This document shows, one piece after another, positions 1 to 5,585 of a stretch of 10,342 nt of DNA (within the stretch, counting starts at the first letter, position 1; each line of letters opens with the position of its first letter). Location: assembly GCA_001564255.1 (NCBI GenBank), contig LKNC01000079.1, forward strand, positions 1 to 10,342, written 5' to 3'. The stretch comes from Natrialbaceae archaeon Tc-Br11_E2g1. Lineage in GTDB: Archaea > Halobacteriota > Halobacteria > Halobacteriales > Natrialbaceae. The notes beneath the pieces were generated by a model, which worked only from the letters and a program-made list of their open reading frames with translations, was not told the DNA's origin and did no database searches. Made by a program: the position numbers and the translations under genes.

Positions 1-918
1 CTCGACGACCTCGCGGCGGTCGTTGACCCGGGCGACCAAGGCGTCGCGTTCGATCGCGAACTCCTCGACTGCGGCGGCGGTGATCGGCTCGCCCTCGCCT
101 TCTACCGTGACGATGACGACCGCCTCGGAGAGGTCGTACTCCCGGAGTCGGTCGCGGACGCGGTCGATCCCCTCCCCCTCGCGTAACTCGAGGTCGACGA
201 AGGCAAACTCGCGGGTCGACTCGAGGCCACGGCGGCTGATCGCGACCTCCTCCTCGACGGTGACGATGTTGTAGCCCCGGTCCTCCCGCTCTGAGGCACT
301 CGCCCGTTCGGTGGAGCCACAGTAGGTGACCCACGTTTCAGCCACCTGGGCCGTGTCCGGCTTGTGGTTGTCCCCGAGCAGGAGGGCGTCGAAGTCGACG
401 GTCGACTCCGCGAGGAGGGTCTCCGTGTCCCAGTCGGCGTGGGCGAAGGGTTCGAACAGGCCGTGGCTCACGAGGACGGCGTGGTCGGCCGCCTCGGGGA
501 CGGGTTCGAAGTCGTAGGTGAGCTTCTCCCGTCTCGAGCGTGGGACGAAGTCGAGGCCGTAGACGGCGACGTCGCCGACAAGGTGGGGTTCGGGGCCGAG
601 CCGCGTTGCGAGGCCGAGGTCGGCAAAGAGGTCGAGCCACTGGGCGTCGCGTTTGCCCTCGTGGTTGCCGACGACGGCGAGGAAGGGGACGTCGGCGTCG
701 GCGAGCGTCCTGAGCACCTCGATCGTCCCCTGCAGATCGACCAGCCCCGGCCGGCGGTCATGAAAGAGGTCGCCGGCGTGGACGACCGCGTCGACGTCTT
801 CGCGGACGGCGTCCTCGGCGACCGCCCGGAACGCCTCGAGGAAGTCCCGGCGGCGTTCGGGTGAGTTGTACTGCTGGTACCCGACGTGTGTATCGCCCGT
901 GTGTATCACCCGCGTCAT
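1..918 (-). CDS. mre11: DNA double-strand break repair nuclease Mre11 (3' part cut by window edge)
   Basis: Mre11 is the nuclease partner of the Rad50 ATPase in processing DNA double-strand breaks; rad50 normally follows it and would lie beyond the left edge. The 306 visible residues hold the calcineurin-like phosphoesterase domain. Visible metal-site motifs are G-D9-T-H11, H-A-G-D50, G-N85-H86-E, S-H152-G and L-L-G-D183-N-H185. The last motif has Asp where Pyrococcus Mre11 has the first His of G-H-x-H. The frame is open to base 1, so the capping region is missing. The ATG at 918 starts the typical N-terminus MTRVIHTGDTH, and a TATA-like CCTATAGG lies about 28 bases upstream, which supports a nearly leaderless transcript. 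The small winged-helix gene lies 70 bases upstream on the same strand. Family assignment is firm. Confidence 0.94.
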   Translation of the reverse strand, partial: MTRVIHTGDTHVGYQQYNSPERRRDFLEAFRAVAEDAVREDVDAVVHAGDLFHDRRPGLVDLQGTIEVLRTLADADVPFLAVVGNHEGKRDAQWLDLFADLGLATRLGPEPHLVGDVAVYGLDFVPRSRREKLTYDFEPVPEAADHAVLVSHGLFEPFAHADWDTETLLAESTVDFDALLLGDNHKPDTAQVAETWVTYCGSTERASASEREDRGYNIVTVEEEVAISRRGLESTREFAFVDLELREGEGIDRVRDRLREYDLSEAVVIVTVEGEGEPITAAAVEEFAIERDALVARVNDRREVVE

Positions 919-942
919 TTATCGGCCCTTTCGGGGGTGGGA

Positions 943-950
943 CCTATAGG
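943..950 (-). promoter_or_regulatory. TATA-like element of mre11
   Basis: CCTATAGG is centred about 28 bases before the mre11 ATG, where an archaeal TATA box of a leaderless transcript should be. It implies that mre11 can be transcribed separately from the winged-helix gene upstream. Seen by position and composition only. Confidence 0.5.
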
Positions 951-988
951 GATTCGGAGACCGCAGTGAAAGTGATCCGGCGGCCGAT

Positions 989-1258
989 CTAGGCCTCGAT
1001 CGAGAGGCTGTACAGGCGCTTTCGGGCGTCCGAGAAGGAAAACCGCGAGTCGATGGTGTTCTGTTCGTCCAGGCGGGTCAGCGCGTACCGAACCGTCCGG
1101 GCGGGGAGCAGCGTCTCCTCTGCGATCTCCTGTTGGGTCATCGTGTCGTTGTACTCGAGGACTTTCGCGACCAGTTTCGCACTCGGGGGAAGATCACGGA
1201 CGTCCTCCCAGCTCCCGGTTTCCTCTCTTTCGGCCTGGGGCAACTCTGGCGTACTCAT
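989..1258 (-). CDS. Small winged-helix (MarR-like) transcriptional regulator
   Basis: This 89-residue protein is nearly all one winged helix-turn-helix domain (about residues 26-88). Visible parts are helix LPPSAKLVAKVLEY, the HTH MTQQEIAEETLLPARTVRYAL, and a wing that includes SRFSFSDARKRLYSL. This resembles the short MarR_2-type haloarchaeal regulators. It has no ligand-binding or metal-binding extension, so its signal is unknown. It precedes mre11 on the same strand and is divergent from panA. From memory, the Haloferax mre11/pan neighbourhood has a similar gene, so the order may be conserved. A TATA-like AATATTATT lies 27-36 bases upstream. The palindrome in the shared upstream region is a candidate operator. 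Binding to either neighbour's promoter is inference. Confidence 0.85.
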   Translation of the reverse strand: MSTPELPQAEREETGSWEDVRDLPPSAKLVAKVLEYNDTMTQQEIAEETLLPARTVRYALTRLDEQNTIDSRFSFSDARKRLYSLSIEA

Positions 1259-1283
1259 CGTAGACCCGAATTGTGGATACGGC

Positions 1284-1294
1284 CTAATAATATT
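1284..1294 (-). promoter_or_regulatory. TATA-like element of the winged-helix gene
   Basis: On the minus strand this reads AATATTATTAG, an AT-rich island in GC-rich DNA, 26-36 bases before the ATG at 1258. This fits a TATA box with a transcript starting at or just before the start codon. Confidence 0.55.
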
Positions 1295-1324
1295 TGCTCT
1301 TCCAGTCTATGCTTTCAGGTAATC

Positions 1325-1336
1325 ATACGGCCGTAT
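1325..1336. promoter_or_regulatory. Perfect 12-base palindrome (candidate operator) between winged-helix gene and panA
   Basis: ATACGGCCGTAT is a perfect 12-base inverted repeat in the divergent spacer. The half-site ATACGGCC recurs at 1277-1284, just beside the regulator's TATA-like element. A full palindrome plus a separate half-site in a divergent promoter region is a common arrangement for a dimeric regulator's operator. The adjacent winged-helix protein is the obvious candidate binder, but this is inference. Confidence 0.4.
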
Positions 1337-1436
1337 TTGCGCCCCCCGGGACGAGCGGCTGTATTCCGTCCAGTCAACTACAGAGGGGCGTGTGAACGGG
1401 TATCGGTGCCAAACCACGTCCCAGCCACCCGAAGTC

Positions 1437-1445
1437 TCTTATGAG
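1437..1445 (+). promoter_or_regulatory. TATA-like element of panA
   Basis: TCTTATGAG is centred about 26 bases before the ATG at 1467. This places the transcript start at or just before that ATG and argues against the longer in-frame reading that begins with GTG at 1392. Confidence 0.5.
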
Positions 1446-1466
1446 CCAACCCCCTACGGACGGGTG

Positions 1467-2681
1467 ATGAGCGACACCGTGGACGACGTCGACCTCCCTT
1501 ACGAAGAGGGCGAGGCGTCCCAACAGGAGAAAATACGGTCACTCGAGGAACGACTAGAAATCCTCGAATCGCAAAACGAGGAGATGCGGGACAAACTCCT
1601 CGACGCGAACGCCGAGAACAACAAGTACCAGCAGAAACTCGAGCGGCTGACCCACGAGAACAAGAAATTAAAGCAGTCACCGCTTTTCGTCGCCACCGTC
1701 CAGGAGATCGCCGACGAGGGCGTCATCATCAAACAACACGGCAACAACCAGGAAGCGCTGACGGAAGTCACAGAGGAGATGCGCGAGGACCTAGACCCCG
1801 ACGACCGTGTCGCGGTCAACAACTCCCTCTCTATCGTCAAGTCCCTCTCGAGTGAGACCGACGTCCGTGCCCGCGTGATGGAGGTCACCGAGAGTCCCGA
1901 GGTGAGCTACGAGGACATCGGCGGTCTCGAAGAACAGATGCAGGAGGTCCGGGAGACCGTCGAGATGCCACTGGAGAAACCCGAGATGTTCGCGGACGTG
2001 GGGATCGACCCACCGAGTGGCGTCTTGCTCCACGGCCCGCCGGGGACCGGCAAGACGATGCTCGCGAAGGCGGTCGCAAACCAGACCGACGCGACGTTCA
2101 TCAAGATGGCCGGCTCCGAACTGGTTCACAAGTTCATCGGCGAGGGTGCGAAACTCGTCCGCGACCTCTTCGAGGTCGCCCGCGAGCACGAACCCGCGGT
2201 CCTCTTTATCGACGAGATCGACGCCATCGCCGCCACCCGGACCGAGTCGAAAACCTCGGGTGACGCCGAGGTCCAGCGGACGATGATGCAGCTCCTCTCC
2301 GAGATGGACGGCTTCGAGGAACGCGGTGACATCCGCATCATCGCCGCGACGAACCGGTTTGACATGCTCGATCGAGCGATCTTGCGTCCCGGCCGGTTCG
2401 ATCGGCTCATCGAGGTTCCCAAACCCAACGAGGAGGGCCGGGAGATCATCTTCGAGATCCACACCCGGAGCATGAACGTCGCCGACGACGTCGACTTCGC
2501 GGCGCTGGCCGAGGAGGCCGAAAGCGCCTCCGGTGCCGACGTCAAGGCGATCTGTACGGAAGCCGGGATGTTCGCCATCCGCGACGAACGCACCGAGATC
2601 CGGATGGAGGACTTCCGTGGCGCCTGGGAGAAAGTCCAGGCCGAAAGCGACGACGAACAGATCTCGAAGACGTTCGCTTAG
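1467..2681 (+). CDS. panA: Proteasome-activating nucleotidase PAN (AAA ATPase)
   Basis: PAN is the hexameric AAA ATPase that unfolds proteins and feeds them to the archaeal 20S proteasome. The 404-residue product shows, in order: an N-terminal coiled coil (about 18-70), an OB-fold region (about 71-140), and the AAA module with Walker A GPPGTGKT (190-197), pore loop F223-I-G, Walker B LFIDEID (246-252), sensor 1 AATN (293-296), arginine fingers R307 and R310, and the C-terminal helical domain from about 330. The start at 1467 matches the usual haloarchaeal PAN length and the TATA position; an in-frame GTG at 1392 would add 25 unlikely residues. The last residues are KTFA, so the canonical hydrophobic-Tyr-X gate-opening motif is not literally present. 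Most haloarchaea have two PANs; I call this the PanA type from its resemblance and its nearness to mre11. Confidence 0.96.
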   Translation: MSDTVDDVDLPYEEGEASQQEKIRSLEERLEILESQNEEMRDKLLDANAENNKYQQKLERLTHENKKLKQSPLFVATVQEIADEGVIIKQHGNNQEALTEVTEEMREDLDPDDRVAVNNSLSIVKSLSSETDVRARVMEVTESPEVSYEDIGGLEEQMQEVRETVEMPLEKPEMFADVGIDPPSGVLLHGPPGTGKTMLAKAVANQTDATFIKMAGSELVHKFIGEGAKLVRDLFEVAREHEPAVLFIDEIDAIAATRTESKTSGDAEVQRTMMQLLSEMDGFEERGDIRIIAATNRFDMLDRAILRPGRFDRLIEVPKPNEEGREIIFEIHTRSMNVADDVDFAALAEEAESASGADVKAICTEAGMFAIRDERTEIRMEDFRGAWEKVQAESDDEQISKTFA

Positions 2682-2690
2682 GCCGGCGAT

Positions 2691-2702
2691 CCCCTCGAGG
2701 GG
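2691..2702. terminator. Perfect GC-rich hairpin after panA (possible terminator)
   Basis: CCCCTCGAGGGG is a perfect palindrome 10 bases after the panA stop, followed by a mildly T-rich TTCTCTTT. It lies between two convergent genes. Archaeal termination usually depends on a T-run rather than a hairpin, and CTCGAG is very common in this window, so the assignment is weak. Confidence 0.3.
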
Positions 2703-2721
2703 CCCGTTCTCTTTGCGAACG

Positions 2722-2859
2722 CTACAGTGTCGAGAAAAGCAGCCACGGCACGACGAACAGGACGACGGTCATCACCGCGAGGATCAGCAGGTAGCCAACG
2801 CCAGTAGCCACGGCCGTGAGCCAGGCCGGGTGATCGAACTGCTCGAGGTCGACTGTCAT
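2722..2859 (-). CDS. 45-residue single-helix membrane protein
   Basis: The product has a short acidic N-terminus (MTVDLEQFDHPAW) and one long hydrophobic segment (about residues 14-42) rich in Val, Leu and Phe, ending in FSTL. It looks like a small integral membrane protein with the N-terminus outside the helix. I chose the ATG at 2859 because a TATA-like GTTTATCC lies 24-31 bases upstream; the longer in-frame reading from 2979 would add a Pro- and Arg-rich, non-conserved-looking stretch that crosses this promoter. It is convergent with panA and divergent from guaAa. No known domain is recognised. Similar short one-helix proteins are common in haloarchaea, often without a function. Confidence 0.65.
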   Translation of the reverse strand: MTVDLEQFDHPAWLTAVATGVGYLLILAVMTVVLFVVPWLLFSTL

Positions 2860-2882
2860 ACCCACACGGTGTCGTGGCCGGG

Positions 2883-2890
2883 GGATAAAC
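2883..2890 (-). promoter_or_regulatory. TATA-like element of the small membrane protein gene
   Basis: On the minus strand it reads GTTTATCC, centred about 27 bases before the ATG at 2859. It fixes the short start and implies a leaderless transcript. Confidence 0.5.
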
Positions 2891-2946
2891 GTACCGTCCC
2901 GCGGCGGGCTCCCGGGCGGAACGGCGGGTATCGCACCTTTCGGGCC

Positions 2947-2955
2947 GTTTTTATC
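2947..2955 (+). promoter_or_regulatory. TATA-like element of guaAa
   Basis: GTTTTTATC lies 24-32 bases before the ATG at 2979, a good match to a haloarchaeal TATA box, and places the transcript start within a few bases of the start codon. Confidence 0.55.
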
Positions 2956-2978
2956 GCGTGAGTCGCTACTGACCCTCA

Positions 2979-3530
2979 ATGACGAAAATCGTCGTGGTGG
3001 ACAACCACGGGCAGTTCACCCACCTAGAACACCGGGCCCTCCGTGACCTGGGCGTCGAGGCCGAACTGATCGACAACGACACCCCACCCGAAGCGGTCGA
3101 CGCCGACGGTATCGTTCTCTCCGGTGGTCCCGAGATGGACCGCATCGGCCACTCATCGGCGTACCTCGAGGACGAGCGCCCCGTGCTCGGCATCTGTCTC
3201 GGTATGCAGATCATGGCCGAGAAGCTCGGCGGCCGGGTCGACAGTGGCGAGTACGGCGGTTACGCCGACGTCACCGTCGAGATCGAAGCCGACGATGACC
3301 CACTGGTCGGCTCGCTTGCCCCCGAAACCCGCGTCTGGGCGAGCCACGCCGACGAGGTCACAGAACTGCCCGAGGGCTTTGAACTCACCGCGAAAAGCGA
3401 CATCTGTGGGGTCGAGGCGATGAGCGACACCGACCGGGACCTCTACGGCGTCCAGTGGCACCCCGAAGTCGCCCACACCGAAGAGGGCGAGGAAGTCTTC
3501 GAGAACTTCCTCGAGATCTGCGAGAACTAG
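2979..3530 (+). CDS. guaAa: GMP synthase, glutamine amidotransferase subunit A
   Basis: In archaea GMP synthase is split: this subunit hydrolyses glutamine and passes ammonia to the PP-loop ATPase subunit (GuaAb), which aminates XMP to GMP. The 183 residues form one class I glutamine amidotransferase domain. The nucleophile elbow is G-I-C73-L-G-M-Q, the catalytic pair is H161 and E163 in WHPEV, and the oxyanion-type loop is LSGGPE (48-52 region). The length matches the stand-alone archaeal glutaminase subunit (about 185-190) rather than the fused bacterial GuaA (about 520). The partner gene guaAb is not in this window. The stop codon lies 13 bases from the convergent stop of the DUF3194 gene, leaving no room for a long terminator. 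Confidence 0.95.
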   Translation: MTKIVVVDNHGQFTHLEHRALRDLGVEAELIDNDTPPEAVDADGIVLSGGPEMDRIGHSSAYLEDERPVLGICLGMQIMAEKLGGRVDSGEYGGYADVTVEIEADDDPLVGSLAPETRVWASHADEVTELPEGFELTAKSDICGVEAMSDTDRDLYGVQWHPEVAHTEEGEEVFENFLEICEN

Positions 3531-3543
3531 CTCCCGTCGCTCG

Positions 3544-3792
3544 CTATTCGAACAACTCGTCGACGGCCTCGCGTGCAGCGAGTGCGGCGTCGTCTGCGAC
3601 CCGCTCGGGATCGGTCCCCTCGTCGGGCGCGTCGAGATAGACGTCGACCTCGAGGACGCCCGCTTCGAACGTGACGGAGACGTCCAGATCACTCACCGCA
3701 GATCGCCTGTACCGGGAGAAGACGACGTCCTCGGCGGCTTCCGCGGCCGTCCGTACGACCGTCTCCGCGTCCGGTTCGTCGCCGGTCGTCAT
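3544..3792 (-). CDS. DUF3194 family protein, coupled to prefoldin beta
   Basis: This 82-residue acidic protein has an N-terminal helix rich in Ala and Glu (about 8-27), a central beta-rich part (VSDLDVSVTFEAGVLEVDVYLDAP, about 33-56) and a C-terminal helix (about 62-80). I assign it to DUF3194 because of this pattern and because that family typically sits just after the prefoldin beta gene in archaea. Its ATG shares one base with the prefoldin stop (TAATG), so translation is probably coupled. It is the last gene of the operon. The biochemical function is unknown; a role with prefoldin is inference from gene order. Confidence 0.8.
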   Translation of the reverse strand: MTTGDEPDAETVVRTAAEAAEDVVFSRYRRSAVSDLDVSVTFEAGVLEVDVYLDAPDEGTDPERVADDAALAAREAVDELFE

Positions 3793-4175
3793 TACGCGCC
3801 GCCGGGACCGCCCATCGGGCCGCCGCCCATGCCGCCACCGAGCAGGTCCTCGAGGTCACCCTGGAGTTGCTCGAACTGCGACTGGACGCGGTCTTCCTGT
3901 TTCTCGAGGGTCTCGAGGCGAATCTCGAGGCTGTCTACTTTCCCTTCGAGGTCCGCTTTGGCGTCGTCGAAGTCGGTCTCGACGAGGAGTTCACCGACCT
4001 GACGGTACATCTGAGTGTCGTCGTCGACGTTCTCGAGTTCCTCGAGGGCGTTCTCGGCGTCGGTGAGCGACGATTCTGTCTCCTGTTTCTGGACGGCGAC
4101 GGTCTGGGCCGTCTCCTGAAGGTCCTGAAGCTCTTCGATCGTCTCCTGTGCTTCCGGCGGCAGATTACCCTGCAT
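3792..4175 (-). CDS. pfdB: Prefoldin subunit beta
   Basis: Archaeal prefoldin is an alpha2-beta4 jellyfish-shaped chaperone that holds unfolded proteins with its coiled-coil tentacles and hands them to the thermosome. The 127-residue product begins [20 protein letters not shown] and has two long coiled-coil helices (about 8-45 and 73-112) joined by the beta-hairpin linker region containing [15 protein letters not shown] (55-69), the typical beta-subunit pattern. It ends in a flexible Gly/Met/Pro tail (113-127), as in other haloarchaeal copies. A longer in-frame reading upstream exists but is merely the antisense-free extension through the neighbouring gene; the ATG at 4175 is supported by a TATA-like element 23-30 bases upstream and by the family N-terminus. 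The alpha subunit is elsewhere. Confidence 0.95.
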   Translation of the reverse strand: MQGNLPPEAQETIEELQDLQETAQTVAVQKQETESSLTDAENALEELENVDDDTQMYRQVGELLVETDFDDAKADLEGKVDSLEIRLETLEKQEDRVQSQFEQLQGDLEDLLGGGMGGGPMGGPGGA

Positions 4176-4197
4176 ACCCCAACCTTGCCCTCCGGAC

Positions 4198-4205
4198 TGA
4201 TAAAG
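4198..4205 (-). promoter_or_regulatory. Internal promoter (TATA-like) before prefoldin beta
   Basis: On the minus strand it reads CTTTATCA, centred about 26 bases before the pfdB ATG, in the only spacer (47 bases) of an otherwise gapless operon. It suggests that pfdB and the DUF3194 gene can be expressed apart from the ribosomal and polymerase genes upstream, for example during stress. Confidence 0.5.
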
Positions 4206-4222
4206 CCAAGCTTTGCGTTCGA

Positions 4223-4861
4223 TCATCCGGAGAGTCCCTCGAGTTCCCCGGCGACGTCGACCGTAGTCTCCATCGCGCCGTACCACCGGCGGCGGGCCTC
4301 GGTTCCGTGGGGGAACGAAGCCAGTCGGAGTCGGCCCTGCTGTCGGTCGAGCGATCCCGCCGTCGGCAACCACCAGCGGACGAGGACGCTTCCGGCGTAC
4401 GTGCCACCGACGGGAAGGAGGTACGCGATCGACGGGGCCTCGAGGACGCTGACGACGACGATGAGGGTGGCATGGACGGCCGTTCCGACAGCTGTGAGGG
4501 CAACGAGCGTCCGGACCTGTGCGTGCTCGACGACCGACCGGGTCGGATCGCTGGGTTCGGGTGCCCTGAGTCGCAAGAATATGAGACCGTGTCTCGAGGA
4601 GGCCAGCCGCGAGAGAACGAGGTGACCGCCGGTGATCGTCGCGATCGCCGAGACGACGACCGAAACCGACAGCGGGAGGCCAGCAGCTACTGCAACCAAC
4701 ACACAGAGTGCCGTGACCAAGAGGCCGAGAAACCCCGTCGAGAGCGTCCACGAGAGGGCCAGCAGTCGGCCCAAGAGTTGACTCCCCGTCGGGGTGAGTT
4801 GCCACTCGAGGCCGTCACGGGAGTGGCCGGGTCCAAGCGGTGACCAGCCGCGTTCACCCAT
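4223..4861 (-). CDS. Multi-pass membrane protein of unknown function in the pcc1-pfdB interval
   Basis: The 212-residue product starts with a soluble segment containing [17 protein letters not shown] (17-33) and has about four hydrophobic helices in two pairs (about 40-60 and 63-85, then 118-140 and 143-162), separated by a basic/polar loop (about 86-117). The tail (163-212) is soluble and Arg-rich. I recognise no catalytic motif. Its ATG lies inside the end of pcc1 (8-base overlap), which points to coupled translation and a long-standing place in the operon. A role with KEOPS, the polymerase or prefoldin cannot be read from the sequence. Reading frame, membrane pattern and operon fit support a real gene; the function remains open. 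Confidence 0.78.
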   Translation of the reverse strand: MGERGWSPLGPGHSRDGLEWQLTPTGSQLLGRLLALSWTLSTGFLGLLVTALCVLVAVAAGLPLSVSVVVSAIATITGGHLVLSRLASSRHGLIFLRLRAPEPSDPTRSVVEHAQVRTLVALTAVGTAVHATLIVVVSVLEAPSIAYLLPVGGTYAGSVLVRWWLPTAGSLDRQQGRLRLASFPHGTEARRRWYGAMETTVDVAGELEGLSG

Positions 4862-5117
4862 CCACGATCCGGTCGCCGACCTCGGCGGTTCGCTCGGCGA
4901 CGTCGACGAGGGTGAACCAGGTGTTGAGTGCCGCCCGGAGTGCGGTCAGGTCACGGGCGTCGATCTCGAGGGTCAGGACCGATCCGTCCCGTTCGATGGT
5001 CGTCTGTGAGCGTTCGTCGTCGATCCGGCCGACCTCGCGGGAGACGGCCTCGGTCACGAGACGTGCCCGGGCCCGGTCGTCGTAGACGAACTCGAGAGTC
5101 ACGTCCTGAGAGAACAA
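4854..5117 (-). CDS. pcc1: KEOPS complex subunit Pcc1
   Basis: Pcc1 is the small dimerising subunit of KEOPS (with Kae1, Bud32 and Cgi121), which makes the t6A modification at position 37 of ANN-decoding tRNAs. The 87-residue product has the Pcc1 pattern: first strand VTLEFVYDD, helix ARLVTEAVSREVG, strands ERDGSVLTLEIDARD, and the final helix LTALRAALNTWFTLVDVAERT. The start is uncertain: no ATG exists. TTG at 5117 keeps the tight 4-base gap to rpoP; a GTG at 5102 would give MTLEFVYDD and remove five residues. The other KEOPS genes are not in the window. The position just after rpoP and L37Ae is the usual archaeal context for this small gene. Confidence 0.86.
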   Translation of the reverse strand: MFSQDVTLEFVYDDRARARLVTEAVSREVGRIDDERSQTTIERDGSVLTLEIDARDLTALRAALNTWFTLVDVAERTAEVGDRIVDG

Positions 5118-5121
5118 GGCG

Positions 5122-5256
5122 TTACTTGGCTTTGACTTCTTTCACGTCCCGGCTGCGTTCTTTGAGGAGAACGCGGTGTCCACAGTACGGACAGCGGACG
5201 CCGCCGTACTCGTCGAGTTCGACGTCGCGCTTACAGCGAGAGCACTTGTAGCTCAT
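5122..5256 (-). CDS. rpoP: DNA-directed RNA polymerase subunit P (Rpo12)
   Basis: This 44-residue protein is the archaeal counterpart of eukaryotic RPB12, a zinc-ribbon subunit that bridges Rpo3/Rpo10 and the large subunits in polymerase assembly. The zinc ligands are all present as C5-x-x-C8 and C22-x-x-C25 (MSYKCSRCK and RCPYCGHR), followed by the basic segment [13 protein letters not shown] that is typical of the family. The length is normal for the family. It begins 4 bases after the L37Ae stop and ends 4 bases before the pcc1 TTG, so the three genes are almost certainly one transcript. Confidence 0.96.
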   Translation of the reverse strand: MSYKCSRCKRDVELDEYGGVRCPYCGHRVLLKERSRDVKEVKAK

Positions 5257-5260
5257 CGGC

Positions 5261-5527
5261 TTATTCGTCGCTATCCTCGGCGAGTGCAGCGCGGATAGAG
5301 CGTCGGACGCCCTTGCCGGCGGGGGTCTCCGGACGGAAGGTGCCACCGGTGAAGACCTCGCCGGTTTCCTCGTTTTTCCAGATGCCCGTGCCGAGACGGG
5401 TGACGTCGTCGCCGTCGACTTTCGAGTTTCGCATCTCGTCTTCAATCTCGCTGACTCGTCGTCGGGCGACGCGGCCGTAGCGTGCGCCAAAGCGGCCCGC
5501 ACTGCCGACCTTTCCTTTATCGCTCAT
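5261..5527 (-). CDS. rpl37ae: 50S ribosomal protein L37Ae (eL43), cysteine-free variant
   Basis: L37Ae is a small 23S rRNA-binding protein of archaeal and eukaryotic large subunits. The 88-residue product has the conserved basic N-terminus [19 protein letters not shown] (11-29) and the GTGIW (46-50) and [11 protein letters not shown] (59-69) segments, then [10 protein letters not shown]. The family normally carries a zinc ribbon with two C-x-x-C pairs between and around these segments. Here both pairs are gone: the stretches read [11 protein letters not shown] and [12 protein letters not shown], and the protein has no cysteine. The fold otherwise looks intact and there is no frameshift. The ATG at 5527 is preceded by a TATA-like element; it is the first gene of the operon. 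Confidence 0.92.
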   Translation of the reverse strand: MSDKGKVGSAGRFGARYGRVARRRVSEIEDEMRNSKVDGDDVTRLGTGIWKNEETGEVFTGGTFRPETPAGKGVRRSIRAALAEDSDE

Positions 5528-5552
5528 AGTGGCGATGACTATGAGCAGGGGT

Positions 5553-5561
5553 CGTAAAAAC
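5553..5561 (-). promoter_or_regulatory. Main promoter (TATA-like) of the L37Ae-rpoP-pcc1-pfdB operon
   Basis: On the minus strand it reads GTTTTTACG, centred about 30 bases before the L37Ae ATG in the 58-base gap after the oxidoreductase gene. The leader would be only a few bases. Confidence 0.5.
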
Positions 5562-5585
5562 CTGTCGAGCGACGCCGAACCGTCA

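Noticed and set aside
364..864. Long plus-strand frame opposite mre11 (166 codons)
   Set aside because: Antisense shadow of a firmly identified gene; Val/Glu/Gly-rich translation typical of GC-rich antisense frames and no family resemblance.
1791..2462. Long minus-strand frame opposite panA (223 codons)
   Set aside because: Fully inside panA on the other strand; composition follows from the GC-skewed third codon positions.
3792..4805. Longer form of prefoldin beta starting far upstream
   Set aside because: The extension is Arg/Pro/Ser-rich out-of-frame reading through the membrane-protein gene; the family start and the promoter are at 4175.
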